Source of the DNA: Pilaira anomala
Taxonomy: Eukaryota > Mucoromycota > Mucoromycetes > Mucorales > Mucoraceae
Assembly: GCA_025716855.1 (NCBI GenBank)
Contig: JAIXMQ010000110.1
Coordinates: 1-60,216 of the forward strand
DNA: 60,216 nt
Reading direction: 5' to 3'
Shown here: positions 37,331-49,611 of the stretch, one piece after another
Layout of the letters: every line of letters starts with the position of its first letter
How positions within the stretch are numbered: the first letter of the stretch is position 1
Translations under genes and position numbers: made by a program
Notes under the pieces: model-generated
Seen by the model: the letters and a program-made list of their open reading frames with translations, nothing else
The model's database searches: none
Told to the model about the DNA's origin: nothing

Positions 37331-39337
37331 TTATTCTTCAGCAAGTGTACCCAACTCATTACTTCGGCGAATAGAAGGAGTAGAAGAACCCGAGGATTTA
37401 ATAACACAAGATCCTTCTTCTTCTTCACTTAAAGAAGAACCGACCGCACTATCATTTTGAACAGGTAATTCTTCTTTCACACTTGACCAACCAATTACAC
37501 TCATTCTACGTAAAGCTTTTGCCCAACCACCATTTGTAGAAGAAGAAGTAGTGGTACTGGTTGAAACCGATCTTTCAGGTTGAGGAGGAGTAGGTACAAT
37601 CGATGAATGTCTACGTCTATCTTCAACCGTTTCAATTTCTTTCTCTGAATTGGATTTAGAAGGAGGAGGAGGAGGTACTTTTGATCCCCAATAAGAAATC
37701 GTACGACGACGTTGACGATTGGTGTTGGTATTATTGGTATGATTGGTGGTATTGTTGGAAGTAGTAGATACAGTTTTAGTAGGTGTAGGTCCTGCTGCAT
37801 GGTTATTGGTTGTATTGTTATTTGTAATGGAATTATTGACAGGTTCTTTTTGTTTTGTTGGTTGATCAATAGAGAGTACATCTTCTAATTGCTTATTATT
37901 AATAATTCGCATTAAAATTTTGTTCATATATAATTGAAGTGCACGATTTGTATCTTGCAACATTTTTACTTCATCGTTGAGTCCTATGTATATAAAGAGA
38001 GAGAGGTTTTTTAGAATAAACAAAAATTCTCCTATTTTTTTTTTCTTTCTTTCTTTCTCCTACTTTGTATTTGGTTATTTCTATCAGAAGAAGCCAGTTC
38101 GTCAGCTAAATTTAAACCAGAAGAAGCTAATTCATCAGCTAAATTCAGACCGGTATTATTACTACTAGTACTAGTACTACTATTATTATGATTTGATTCT
38201 TTTACTGCAGGATTTTCAACCTATATATATATATATTTAACATTTAGTACAAGTGGTAATTATAATCAAAATTTCTATTTTACCTGCATGATTGGGTTCA
38301 TCATGAATTCACCATTAATAGTTTTTTCATGTAACAAAATTTGATAACTCTCATTATCTTCCATTAGAGAACGATTTAATTGTTTTACATTTGATATTTC
38401 ATGTTCTAAATGAACAACTTTTAAAGAAACAAGTTGAGATTCAGATTGACGTTCTTGTAATAAAGCCTTTTGTTTATCAAGTTCATTCTTGAGATCAAGA
38501 ATTAATTTATCTTGTGCTTTTATCGTCCTTTGAGCAATTTTAGCTTCACGAGCATAAGATGAATCAATTGCGGCTAATTTAGGTGTAGGTCTTAATAGAT
38601 CATCATTTTCTGAATTTCCTTCATCTGATAATTTATTATCTGTATTTCCGCCTGTTCCTTCTCCAATATCACCTAATCCACTCGTAAACGGACTCATCAT
38701 ACCTAATGTAGAGGCTGTCACACTACGTCTTCGTGGTGTACGAGGTGTACGTGGTTCATTATTCATACTAAGTGTTCTTACTTGATTATAGAGATCTGCT
38801 TCTCTTTGTTGCCAAATTGACTTTTCATTTTCATACTCTTCCGACTGTAATGATAATTTTTGTGTTAAAGAGGGTATAAAATATATATATATATAGAAGA
38901 ACTTACTTCGGCAATCCACTTTTTTTCAACATCTTTTTTAGCTTTTGTAAGTTGTTGAATTTCTTTTTTATATTTATTCATTTCTTGTTCCTGAGCATAC
39001 AATTGAGTTTCAAGCCTAGCTTGTGTATGACTATAATTTGAATTATCTAATTGAATAGCAGCGATTGTCTATAATAATAAAGAAATATTAAGTGAAAACT
39101 TCCTTTTATATATCTCTCTCTCTCTCTCTTTTCTTTTACTTGTCGAAGATAAGCATTATCATTTGAGAGTTGTCTTGATTGAGTATCCATATCATGTCTC
39201 AACTACACAATAATCAGTATATATATATATATATTTTATTATTATTTCAAACTTACTTCATTATTCAATTCTTGTCCATATTTTATTTGATCTTGTAATG
39301 ACTGAATTACTCCTTTTATTTCTTCATCCGAAGTCAT
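37331..39337 (-). CDS. Coiled-coil protein of unknown function
   Basis: About seven exons coding for roughly 570-600 residues. The N-terminal third is heptad-rich coiled coil starting MTSDEEIKGVIQSLQDQI. A proline/arginine stretch follows (RTPRTPRRRSVTASTLGMM) that looks like a phosphorylation or microtubule-interaction region, then a second coiled coil (AQRTIKAQDKLILDLKNEL and onward), and a third after NDEVKMLQDTNRALQ. The C-terminal 200 residues are Ser/Thr/Asn-rich and disordered, with a polyproline run (VPPPPPSK), a conserved-looking WAKALRRMSVIGWSS and an acidic end. An 11-residue segment, GLNLADELASS, is duplicated in tandem. I do not recognise the family; a cytoskeletal, polarity or vesicle-tether role would fit but is inference. 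The gene is divergent from QPRT. Confidence 0.7.
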
Positions 39338-39716
39338 TTTGATATTTTTTTAAAAAAAAAAAAAAGAAAGGAATGTGTATGTGTGTGTAAGAGTTTGTTT
39401 ATTTATTTAATTACTTTATAAAAGAAAGGAAAGAGAGAGAAAAGAAGTAAAATAAAAATAAAAATGGCCGATATTTTTATATCATCAGGGGAAACACAAA
39501 TAACACACACTTTTTGATTAAAAAAAGAAGAGACACAACGGTGCGCGCCTGTTGTCTTGCTTTTCTTGGGATTTTTGTCGAATTTGAAATCAAGCATCAT
39601 GGGACCTTTTTCGAACTCAATTTATGATTTTGTGCCTTTTTTTTTTTTTTGCAGTTCTCTCTCTCTCTTTCTTTCTCTCTCTCTTTCTTTCTCTTTTTTT
39701 TTTCCAAACATTTATC
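39338..39716. promoter_or_regulatory. Divergent promoter region, coiled-coil gene and QPRT
   Basis: The 379-bp gap between two divergent starts. It holds a T(n)A(n) block next to the coiled-coil gene start (about 39345-39365) and a long pyrimidine-rich CT tract (about 39657-39705) immediately before the QPRT ATG. No TATA box is obvious. Confidence 0.5.
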
Positions 39717-40920
<1,204 letters not shown>

Positions 40921-40980
40921 ATACACAACTTTTTTTCTTCTTCTTCTTCTTCTTCTGCTTTTTTAAAATAAAAATAAAAA

Positions 40981-42019
40981 ATGTTAATTAGTACACACCA
41001 TGACGAAGCTTTATTAGATTGTCCTTGGATAACTCTACGAGCAGAAAACAAAATTTATTACGTTAAATACAAATTTCTTGATTCCAATGAATACTTGATC
41101 CTCTTGACCGATTTAACACTTGTTTGGTTCGAACACGGTAACTTTGAACGCATGAAACAAGACGCGCTTCAAGAACTCGGTATGGAAATAAGAGATGAGC
41201 AAGCAGCGATTCTATTCCTAAACAGGATCAAAACTGCTTTAACAAACAATAAAGTATCCGAATGTCGTATTCAACATGCACAAGGACACTTGAAACTTCA
41301 TTTACCTTTAGAAAAGAATCTAGAACAAAGTATCGCTACTCTCTTTTGGATATTTCATTGCTCTTTATTGGACCAAGAAAATCAATCTTTGCATTTCTTA
41401 AGCGGTCCACAATTTATCTTGCAACATTTTATTATACCGAGTCAAACTATTATCAATTATTTTACGGAAAATGTATTAGGTATATACATATTCAAAATGA
41501 TACATATTTTTTTTTTTAAATTATGCGTTTCTTTGCAGATGATTTACCCGATAGGTTAAGAGTGGTAAAGCTTGAAAGAAAGAAACTTGAATATTTGATA
41601 ATAATTTTACCAAGTATAATTATAGACAAGGGCAGCCTCTGTATTTACAAATCGATCATTGGAATATTTGTCAAGTTTATTAATGAATGCAACCCGTAAG
41701 TAACTCGTTACAATTCCATTTAGGTATATCCAGTCACCCCTTACCATTTTTTTTTTCTTTTCCAATTAGATGGACCACTTGTATCCGAATCACAAGAAAT
41801 AACAAGTGAAGAAACCAAACGTCAGATGGTAAAGTACCATGACAACGACAACAAAAAAAAAATACTTTATAATTTTTTTTTTTTTTTATGTTGTAGGAAT
41901 TGAGACGACAAGAAGAACTAGAACGTCAAAAAGAATTAAAAAGAAAACAAGAACTAGAAGAATACAATTTAAAGCAACTTCAAAAACCAAAACCAGCTAA
42001 AAAATTAAAAAGACTCTAA
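40981..42019 (+). CDS. XLF/Nej1-like non-homologous end joining factor
   Basis: A candidate XLF (NHEJ1/Cernunnos), which bridges Ku-bound ends and stimulates XRCC4-ligase IV in double-strand break repair. Five exons (40981-41479, 41539-41564, 41626-41695, 41770-41828, 41897-42019) give 258 residues. The N-terminal head domain has the XLF pattern: CPWITL, YLILLTDLTLVWFEH, LFLNRIKTAL and TLFWIFHCSLL, the last comparable to the FYWNFHC block of animal XLF. A helical stalk follows, and the C-terminus is a Glu/Arg/Lys-rich coil ending KPAKKLKRL, a basic-hydrophobic tail in the position of the Ku-binding motif. XLF is fast-evolving, so the assignment rests on these patterns. The gene is convergent with a small gene, 3 bp stop to stop. 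Confidence 0.78.
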
Positions 42020-42022
42020 ATT

Positions 42023-42286
42023 TTATTGTTGTATAATTTGGGATGGGGTATAAAGTTGTCTTTTGTATGTTAATTTATCATTGCAAGGCAAATAAAAATT
42101 TTCTTGAAGATCATCAAAAGACCCAAAGTAATCTGTTTTACCTTGTTCTTCATGAGGGGAGGGTGGTAAGTAAATACCAGATCCGTTCACTGTACATAAT
42201 TTGATTTCATCTACACTTGCATTATTCCTTTCTTGTTGACGACTATTCTTTCGCCAAAGTTTCTTAATTGCGATTGTATGGGACAT
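42023..42286 (-). CDS. Small protein of unknown function
   Basis: A single-exon ORF of 87 residues. The N-terminus is basic (MSHTIAIKKLWRKNSRQQER), the middle holds YLPPSPHEEQGKTDYFGSFD and the end is rich in Tyr, Leu and Gln. The ATG follows a purine-rich leader with GA repeats. Real coding status is suggested by varied composition without homopolymer bias, but I recognise no family. The stop lies 3 bp from the stop of the XLF-like gene, so their transcripts must overlap at the 3' ends. Confidence 0.45.
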   Translation of the reverse strand: MSHTIAIKKLWRKNSRQQERNNASVDEIKLCTVNGSGIYLPPSPHEEQGKTDYFGSFDDLQENFYLPCNDKLTYKRQLYTPSQIIQQ

Positions 42287-43695
42287 TTAGAGAGGAGAGA
42301 AAAAAAAAGAGAGAGAGAAAGATATCTTTTCTGACATTTTTTTTTTTTTCAGTCTAATAACGCCATGCAGATTTACTTTACCCTATTTGAATATTTCTTA
42401 TTTAAAATAGTAAAGTTACACAACAGCTAATCTTGTAATACAACTTAATTTTACTGCGTTTTATCTTTTACCCTCTGCCTCTCTCCCCCAACAATGCAAG
42501 ATAAAAAAAAAAAAAAAAAATTATCGTCAAATTTTTTTTTTTAGCTCCATATAAAAGGATCTTATCTGATGTAAATACTTTAAAACCATTTAATGCTTAT
42601 TTAAGGTGGTAATACATTTACTGCATTGTATTCATCTCTTTGTATGTAGTATCACCTAGCAAATGCTTACTCACTTTTTTACATTTAAGTATTTTGTGTG
42701 ACATTAGTAGGTTAATAATTTGCTCTTGAATAAAAAAAAAAAAAAAATTCAGTGGACTTATTGAGCCGTGAAACGATCTACTGAATAATGGTTAAAGCGA
42801 GCCCAATCAGAACATGTCGTGATACACAGATAAAAATAAAAAAATTTGTAGTCACCATTTGTTCTTTAATAGTTAGAAGCATCAAAGGAACAAAAAAAAA
42901 AAAAAAAAAAAAAAAAAAGAGATGTATCATCTATCCTGTTAAAGCTTCTTTGGAAGATGATTATGTGAGGGGGAGGGGAAGAAAGTTCGTAGTAGTAGTT
43001 TTTTTTTTTTTTTTTTTTTTTTGGTGCTTATGCAAAATTTCATGAAGCAATTCGTGGAAACTGAACAAGGCAAATATTAAAATAATTATCTTTTTTAAAT
43101 GAATACAGAAACCTCACAACAAGCGTCTGTTTAACCTGTGGCGACTCATTACAAACGTTTAACCCTAAACCGTACCAACAGAAAAAAAAAAAATCCTACA
43201 GTCAAAACGCGACAGACTCTTGAAATAAATTTCGGAATATCCTGATTATTGTCTTGGGAATAATTTCAGAATTTTAAAGCAGAGATTTGTCCACTGTATT
43301 AAATTTTACAGCAATTGTCAAGCAGTAACTGAAAAAAAAAAAAAAAAGACGGCTCTCCTATAGATACACGTATTTTAGTATGATATCATATATGAGAATA
43401 AAATACTTTTGTTAATATATATATATATATATATATGAATACTTTCTTTTTGTTAATAAATATATTATCAAGTAGTTTCTTGACAAATAACAACTTTTGT
43501 GAGAGCTGAAAGTTATACAAATATCCTTATACTTATGGTAGCTTTTTTCTTATCTTTCATTGAATTTGATGTAAATATATGCAGAATTCGCGTATTTTTT
43601 GCATAAAACACATAAAAAAAAAATGCTTTTATGCAAGCTTATTAATGAAATCATGTTATGTCAACTCTCTACCATTGTATACGTGATATTTTATC

Positions 43696-43743
<48 letters not shown>

Positions 43744-43826
43744 TCAAGTGTAACCTAAAGCATGATATTCACAAGGAAATACGTTCTTTCTTTCTTTTTT
43801 TTTTTATTCTTTTTACCTTTAAAGTT
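42287..43826. other. Intergenic region with long A/T homopolymers
   Basis: No gene could be supported. A-tracts occur near 42508-42523 and 42891-42919, T-tracts near 43000-43022 and 43699-43730 (the last passing directly into an A-run), and a TA repeat lies near 43417-43436. The upstream region of the UspA gene ends in a T-rich block. Confidence 0.6.
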
Positions 43827-44365
43827 ATGTCTATTACAAAACCACGACGCCAAATAGCTTTTGCTATTGATCCTTCATCTGAAGAAGCAAATAAAACGAT
43901 TCAATGGTCCATTGACAACTTCTTGAAACCTACTGACGAGATTCATGCCATCATGGTTATGGTATTGGATTCAGAGTTTGGTAAAATAAAAAGTTTCCTT
44001 GTAAAAAAAAAACATATATTCACATATACTTTGTAGAGTCTCCAGAGTTACCACCTACTGATTCATTTGATTCGATTGAAAAAGAAGTAAGTAAAATACA
44101 TATTTGATACAGTACATGTATTCATTTATTTATTTAGTTGACTCAAGAAAAATTACAAGCTATGGATGCAGTGATTAAGAAATTAACGGATGCTGGATTC
44201 AAGGTCAAGAAACATGTATTTAAAACATATGTTACACAACCCTATGATGTCTTAATCAAGTATTTGGAAACCGAAACAATGGATTGTTTGATTATGGGTA
44301 GTCGAAACTTATCAGGCTGGAAAAGGTAAAAAAAAAAAAAAAGGATTTATTTACAAAGAAATGTT

Positions 44366-44397
<32 letters not shown>

Positions 44398-44469
44398 AGG
44401 TTTTTTATGGGTAGTTTCAGTGATTATGTACAATCTCATGTCCATTGTCCTGTATTGATTGTTAAATAA
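43827..44469 (+). CDS. UspA-domain (universal stress protein family) protein
   Basis: Four exons (43827-43980, 44037-44086, 44138-44325, 44400-44469) give 153 residues, a single Usp domain. The first strand is RRQIAFAIDPSSEEANKTIQW, with the charged D at the usual position near the nucleotide. The C-terminal nucleotide-binding signature is present: CLIMGSRNLSGWKR, then FFMGSFSDYVQSHVHCPVLI, matching the G-x2-G-x9-G(S/T) type loop of ATP-binding Usp proteins. The last intron falls inside that loop. Cytosolic location is assumed, as no targeting signal is seen. Function in fungi is poorly defined; stress or energy sensing is a family-level inference. The stop is 8 bp from the stop of the convergent small gene. 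Confidence 0.9.
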
Positions 44470-44477
44470 ATATAAAG

Positions 44478-44901
44478 CTATCTTTTCTCAACTTTCAATA
44501 ACTTTTTAAATTTAAAAAATAGTAGTGAGAATTTGGATTGTTGATTTGATAAAGTTGTTGAATCAGTTTTAACAACAGTTGTGACGACAACTACTTCTTT
44601 TGTTGCTGTTATATCAGGTATTTTCGTTTCGTTATTATAAGCTTGGTAAAAGTAGGGATTTGAAATGCATTCACGTACGAGTATTTTCTCATCCTCCTGA
44701 AATTTCAATCTTGGACTTGACATCATATACGGAAGTAAATCATCATCTCTACATGATACATAAATATATATTATATATTACATATTTTTTTTTTGTCTGT
44801 ATGTATGTATGTATGTATGTATGAACGTATACAAACAATAATAACTAATACCTTATAGTAGTAGGCTGTATAAAAATCTTTTTATTCGTTTTTTGAATCA
44901 T
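44478..44901 (-). CDS. Small basic protein, unknown function
   Basis: Two exons (44852-44901 and 44478-44748, minus strand) give 106 residues starting MIQKTNKKIFIQPTTIRDDD. The splice uses a GTATTAGT donor and a TAG acceptor and keeps frame. The middle has EDEKILVRECISNPYFYQAY, then a Val/Thr-rich stretch (EVVVVTTVVKTDSTTL), and the C-terminus is hydrophobic-basic (LLFFKFKKLLKVEKR), which could associate with membranes. No family is recognised. It lies between the UspA gene (convergent) and the alpha-arrestin gene (same strand). It could be spurious, but length and composition are better than for nearby random ORFs. Confidence 0.4.
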
Positions 44902-45058
44902 TATTATTATGAAAAAAATATATAAGAAGAAAAGGACATGAATTATTAAAAAATATGTGCATTTATAATTAAAAAAAAAAAAAAAAAAAGGTTGTCAAGT
45001 AAATATAAAGCCCCCCTTGTATGTATGTGTATAAAAATATGTAACATGTTTTCATCAT

Positions 45059-47025
45059 TTACCAACATTCATCAAATAAACCAGTAATGACAGTCGCCTC
45101 CGTTAATTCAATACCACCTCTTGCGTTACGAGTTAAATAAACCGATTTTTCTTTCCGTTCCTTACGTAATTCTAATTGTGGGGGTAAAGTGGGGATACTA
45201 AAATAATTAGGTGGTTCATCTCTTGGAGTAGAAGTCATTAAAGCAGCTTGAATAGAACCCATGAGTTCACTTGGTAAAGCAGATTGCTCTGGTGGTTCTT
45301 CTAAAGCTGGATCAAAGAATTGAGGACATTCTTTACTGTTCTTATAGAATTCGATTGAAGTTAAGGATGGAATTCGTAATAATTGATCATATGGTAAGTT
45401 TGCAATTGTAATAGGAATAGCAAAGTCTAATATATGTGTTGATTTAAATAATCCACCATGTTCTAAACTAACTTGAAATTGAATATCATAATATACTCTA
45501 GTATGATGGGATATAAAGGAAGGTGAAACAAGGCGTGTAGGTACATCAAATGAAATGTCTTGATCAAATAATGAATCTAATCCTGTCACTGGTATCGATC
45601 CTTGTAATACTGTACGTATATGTTCTCGAAATGCTGTTCCTCTTTGAACAAGCATCTTCCCTTCATGATGTTTGCGGAATTTAAAACTGACTCCTGTAAT
45701 TCTTGAGTCTGATTGAACTGAAAACATTTTGAGATGCATTACAAATGATTCATCTTTTTTTTTTTTTTTTTTTTTTTGGTGGAGATGAGTATTTATTATT
45801 ATTATTATTATTATTTTTTATTATGTACACATACCTGGACAATAAGATTGTTTCAACATTTTAGCTGCAATTTCAACTGTAGGAGATCTTTTATCTTTTA
45901 CTACGGTTTTTCTAAATAGCCATTCACGATCTTATTGATAAAAGAGAGTTAGCACTTTTTTTTTTTTTTTTTTTTTTTTTTTTGGTGGAGGTAGTACATA
46001 CCTGGAGTCGAAACAATAATGGGTCTATAAGGAGTTAAATATTCTCTACTTTTTATTCCAGATTGGAGTGCCGGTCCATCTACCTGAGCTGTCCAAACAT
46101 ATCGTATGCTAAACCCTTTTGGCTCTTCCATCGATGGAGGATAATTTACGTTGGGAAACTAAAAGAGATAAAAAAATGTCAACTTTTCATGTTATTTCTT
46201 TAAAATAAAAAACCATACCTTTAAAGCAAATGGAAATTCATATCTTCCTGCTTCCAACTCATCCCATCCAGCTTGTGAGTAAGCTAATAATAATAAAAAA
46301 AAAAGTTAGTTTTGTTTACATCATGTTCACTTTCTTTGTATTACGTGTAGCATCATTTCCCCAAACTTTCCAATCTACGTCAAAAAATGTGTTTATCCTT
46401 TGATGTAATCGATCACCAACTTTACTTTCTCCTCCTTCATCCACTCGAACAATAGCTATTTCTTCTGCTCGAAACTAATACAGATGATTAAATTCATTTA
46501 TCTGTCAAAAACCCCCCCCCCCCTCCCCTTTTTTGTATATATATTATACCTTGACTCGTATTCTTGTAACATATAGACGTTCAGTTGCATTCAAGATAAC
46601 CTTACCTGAAAAAACACATGATCAATATAGATAAATATTTACTTCTTTTTTTTTTCGGTATTACCTCTTATAATACGGTTAGGTCGAACAATGACATGAG
46701 TACCACCATCAAACTCGATAATCATATTACTTGGTGCCTCGGCTACTCCGGCTTGAGAGTTACGTCTATGATCTAAATTTGTCAAACTAGAAGAAGGAGA
46801 GTGTGATACATTGGCTGTGCTTGATACATGGTCTGCACTTGTATTATTGTGTGTTTGAACATTGGTATGTTGAGGAGGTGGTGGTACAGGTAAAGAAATG
46901 GTACTATTAATGTGTGTCGAGTGTCTATGACGTGTGGTAGCTGCTCTTGCTATATTTCCAATCGTATGTGTAATACTGCCTGTTTCTACAATACCGTCTG
47001 TTAAATTAGATAAACTATTGGGCAT
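45059..47025 (-). CDS. Alpha-arrestin (ART-type) ubiquitin-ligase adaptor
   Basis: An arrestin-fold adaptor of the fungal ART family, which recruits the Nedd4-type ligase Rsp5 to plasma-membrane transporters for endocytosis. About seven exons, roughly 500-550 residues. A Ser/Thr/His-rich N-terminal tail precedes the arrestin N domain (MIIEFDGGTHVIVRPNRIIRG, then YVTRIRVKFRAEE, EAGRYEFPFALKFP). The arrestin C domain includes SIRYVWTAQVDG, KRSPTVEIAAKMLKQSYCPV, VYYDIQFQVSLEHGG and FAIPITIANLPYDQLL. A PPxY motif lies in the C-terminal tail (DEPPNYFSIP), the element that binds WW domains. It belongs to a large multi-member family, so no specific orthologue is assigned. The start used is the Met of MPNSLSN; an upstream in-frame Met would include a poly-Phe translation of a T-tract and is unlikely. 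Confidence 0.85.
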
Positions 47026-47205
47026 AATAAAAATATATTTGTATGTAGAAAAGAAAGCAAAAAAAAAAAAAAAAAAAAAAAAAAGTGTACCACAAGGGAG
47101 TTTTAGTTTTTTTGAATTAAAATGACGAAAAAGTTTAGATGTACGAACACAAGTCACGAGTTGAGATTTAAAAAAAAAGGGATGGTTTTACCTGATTTAA
47201 GACAG

Positions 47206-47684
47206 TTAAGACAATGCTTTAATAAAATAAAACAGCACATTTTGTTCTAAACAGGTGCAAAAAAAAAAAAAAAAAAAAAGTAAAACAAAAAGTGTGTAAG
47301 AAAAGGGTAAAAAAAAAAAATAATAAGGTGTATAATTATAAGTGCACATGATCTCAACGGTATAACAACATATGGTATCATAAAAATCTCGATTAATTTC
47401 TGGAAAGTTACGTAATAAATTTTCAATTACTGTAATGAAATGCTTGGATTCAAATAAATTAGTTCCGTTATATTTTGACAAATATGTGGTTGCAGAAAAA
47501 AAAACCAGAAACAAGAGAGTATTAACTATGTGTATTATATTGCTGGTTTTAATGCGGTTCTAGCTACAAAACAATGTGAAGAATAAAGAAAGGTAGACTT
47601 TTTTTTTTTTTTTCAAATTCGTACCTGAAAAAATAGTCTCATTGTAGTAGCACGTTGGTAAATGGTAATTCTAAAGAGACACAT
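47206..47684 (-). CDS. Possible small single-pass membrane protein, uncertain model
   Basis: A tentative two- or three-exon gene. Exon 1 starts at 47684 directly after an in-frame TAG and encodes MCLFRITIYQRATTMRLFFQ, followed by a GTACGA donor. Splicing to AAC CGC ATT after a CTAG acceptor opens a frame with a hydrophobic helix (SNIIHIVNTLLFLVFFSATT). A hydrophilic stretch with varied composition follows (NLFESKHFITVIENLLRNF, EINRDFYDTICCYTVEI). The C-terminal end is unclear because the frame then runs into a Phe-rich T-tract translation, where an intron may have been missed. No family is recognised. The varied middle part argues that something here is coded. Confidence 0.3.
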
Positions 47685-48310
47685 CTATCCACCACTGAGC
47701 AATTGAGAACTCTGAAATATCACGTAATATAATTTATGAAAAAACAAATTGCATTTTGTTTTTATTATTCTAATTATAAAGGTCTTTATCAAGTTTGAGC
47801 AGGAGATGATCTATTCAGAAATTATACGTAGTCAGTAAGATGGAATAGTACAGGAAACCCTCTCCTCCCCAATAGGCTTTAAAAAGCTTTTATAAATGTG
47901 TATTTGGTATTTATTTAATTTATTTGTGCTGCAGGTAACTAATATATATATATATATATATATATATTTAATACTAGTAAAATCAATACTATTTATACGT
48001 TTGAGTGCAAAAAGTAAAGAATTGGTTTATCTGATTCAAAAAAGCTTATAACCAATATTTTAGTCCACAAGTAAAATATAGTTCTTCTAACATTATAGTT
48101 ACCAAAACAAATCATTTTTTTATGTCCCCTTTAAATGCACGTACATAAAAAATTTAAAATGTTGTCATAAACGATTCTTCGTCAGTCTAACTACAATGGC
48201 TGACAATTGTTCTTTGATCGATTTAACCAACTAACTGGATTGTTGTCTGAAATTATATCAGGATACGTAACATATAGTAATGTCAATATTAATAAATCAG
48301 GAGATATAGT

Positions 48311-48354
<44 letters not shown>

Positions 48355-48552
48355 ATCAGCACCTGTGTCACAATACTAAAGAGCGTGCATGAAAACTAAT
48401 AAACTAGAAGCAATAAAAGAAGTCATTTATAACGATGCAACCCTTTTGATGTTTGATCGTGTAACGAAATAGTACTGAGGTTTAAAACGCGTCAGTGTAG
48501 GTAATATGTAAGCTCTTTTATTTATTTATTTTTTTTTCTCGAACAAAAAAAT
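47685..48552. other. Intergenic region before the DcpS gene
   Basis: No gene is seen. There is a TA repeat near 47942-47967 and a 39-nt A-tract at 48314-48352. The DcpS start is preceded by a T-rich then A-rich leader. Confidence 0.6.
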
Positions 48553-49431
48553 ATGTCTAGTATTCAAGAAATCTTATCAAAGTTTAAGTTTGAACGTGTA
48601 TTATCCCAAGACACAAGAACCAAGTTAGTTTTTTTGTTGGGACAAGTAGAAGGACAAGACTGTATTGTCTCTTTTGAAAAGACACAGTTTGACGATTCAG
48701 TCATTCCAAAATTAACAAGTTCAGTTGGTGCGATGGATGAGGTGGTAGAAAATAACATTTATGGTTGGTGTATGGCACAAATGAAATACGATGTATTGGA
48801 TACACGCGTCAAAACGATATTTCCAGCAACTGATGTACATATAGCTAAATACGAAGCACAGGCAAGAGTAATGGTAGTAGAGACACCTAGTTTATACGAA
48901 ACCATTACTTTACCTTATATTAAAAGTATTCCAGCAAAACGTACACAATGGGTACAAAACATATTAAACGGATCAGCGGAAGCAGATCGTGTCATTTATC
49001 ATGATCACCACCCAGAAACAGGATTTGTGTTATTGCCCGATATGAAATGGGATGGAAGTAACGAGACATTATATTGGGTAGCAATTTCAATGGAATCCAG
49101 TATTTTATCACTTCGATCATTAAATGTGAGTCATCTTGAACTGTTAAAAAAGATGAGAGATACAAGCTATAGATTAGTAAAGGAAAAGGCCAACTTGGAA
49201 CCAAATCAATTAAGATTGTTTATCCATTATCAACCATCCTATTATCATTTCCATTTACATATCACTGCTGTTTCTTTTTCCGATGCACCTGGTGTAGTTT
49301 CTGGACAAGCCCATTTGTTGGATACGGTGATTAATAATATTGAATTATATCCAGATTATTATCAAAGAGTTGATTTACCGTTTGTTATTGGAGAAAAGCA
49401 TGAATTAATCGCTAGTCATAATTGGAAGTAA
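48553..49431 (+). CDS. DCS1: m7GpppX diphosphatase (scavenger decapping enzyme DcpS)
   Basis: Hydrolyses the m7GpppN cap left after 3'-to-5' mRNA decay, releasing m7GMP. A single exon encodes 292 residues; intron-free structure is unusual among its neighbours. The N-terminal domain-swapped region contains FERVLSQDTRTKLVFLLG, and the middle has the DcpS-family RVIYHDHHPETGFVLLPDMK with WDGSNETLYWVAISME. The HIT active site is HYQPSYYHFHLHIT, with the catalytic HxHxH at about residues 232-236. LDTVINNIELYPDYYQ near the C-terminus is also typical. No targeting signal is seen, so a cytosolic and nuclear location is expected. Confidence 0.95.
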   Translation: MSSIQEILSKFKFERVLSQDTRTKLVFLLGQVEGQDCIVSFEKTQFDDSVIPKLTSSVGAMDEVVENNIYGWCMAQMKYDVLDTRVKTIFPATDVHIAKYEAQARVMVVETPSLYETITLPYIKSIPAKRTQWVQNILNGSAEADRVIYHDHHPETGFVLLPDMKWDGSNETLYWVAISMESSILSLRSLNVSHLELLKKMRDTSYRLVKEKANLEPNQLRLFIHYQPSYYHFHLHITAVSFSDAPGVVSGQAHLLDTVINNIELYPDYYQRVDLPFVIGEKHELIASHNWK

Positions 49432-49611
49432 ATAATAAAGTGGCTCGGCTGTGTTTATATATATATATATTTTTTTTTTTTTATGTGTGCGTGTGATTAT
49501 GTTTATATGCGAAAAAGAAAAAGGTGTAACTTGTTTATTTTCCCCCTTTCTCTCTTTCTTTTTTTTTTTTCTTTTACACAAATATTTTTTCATTTTTTTT
49601 TTTATATATAT

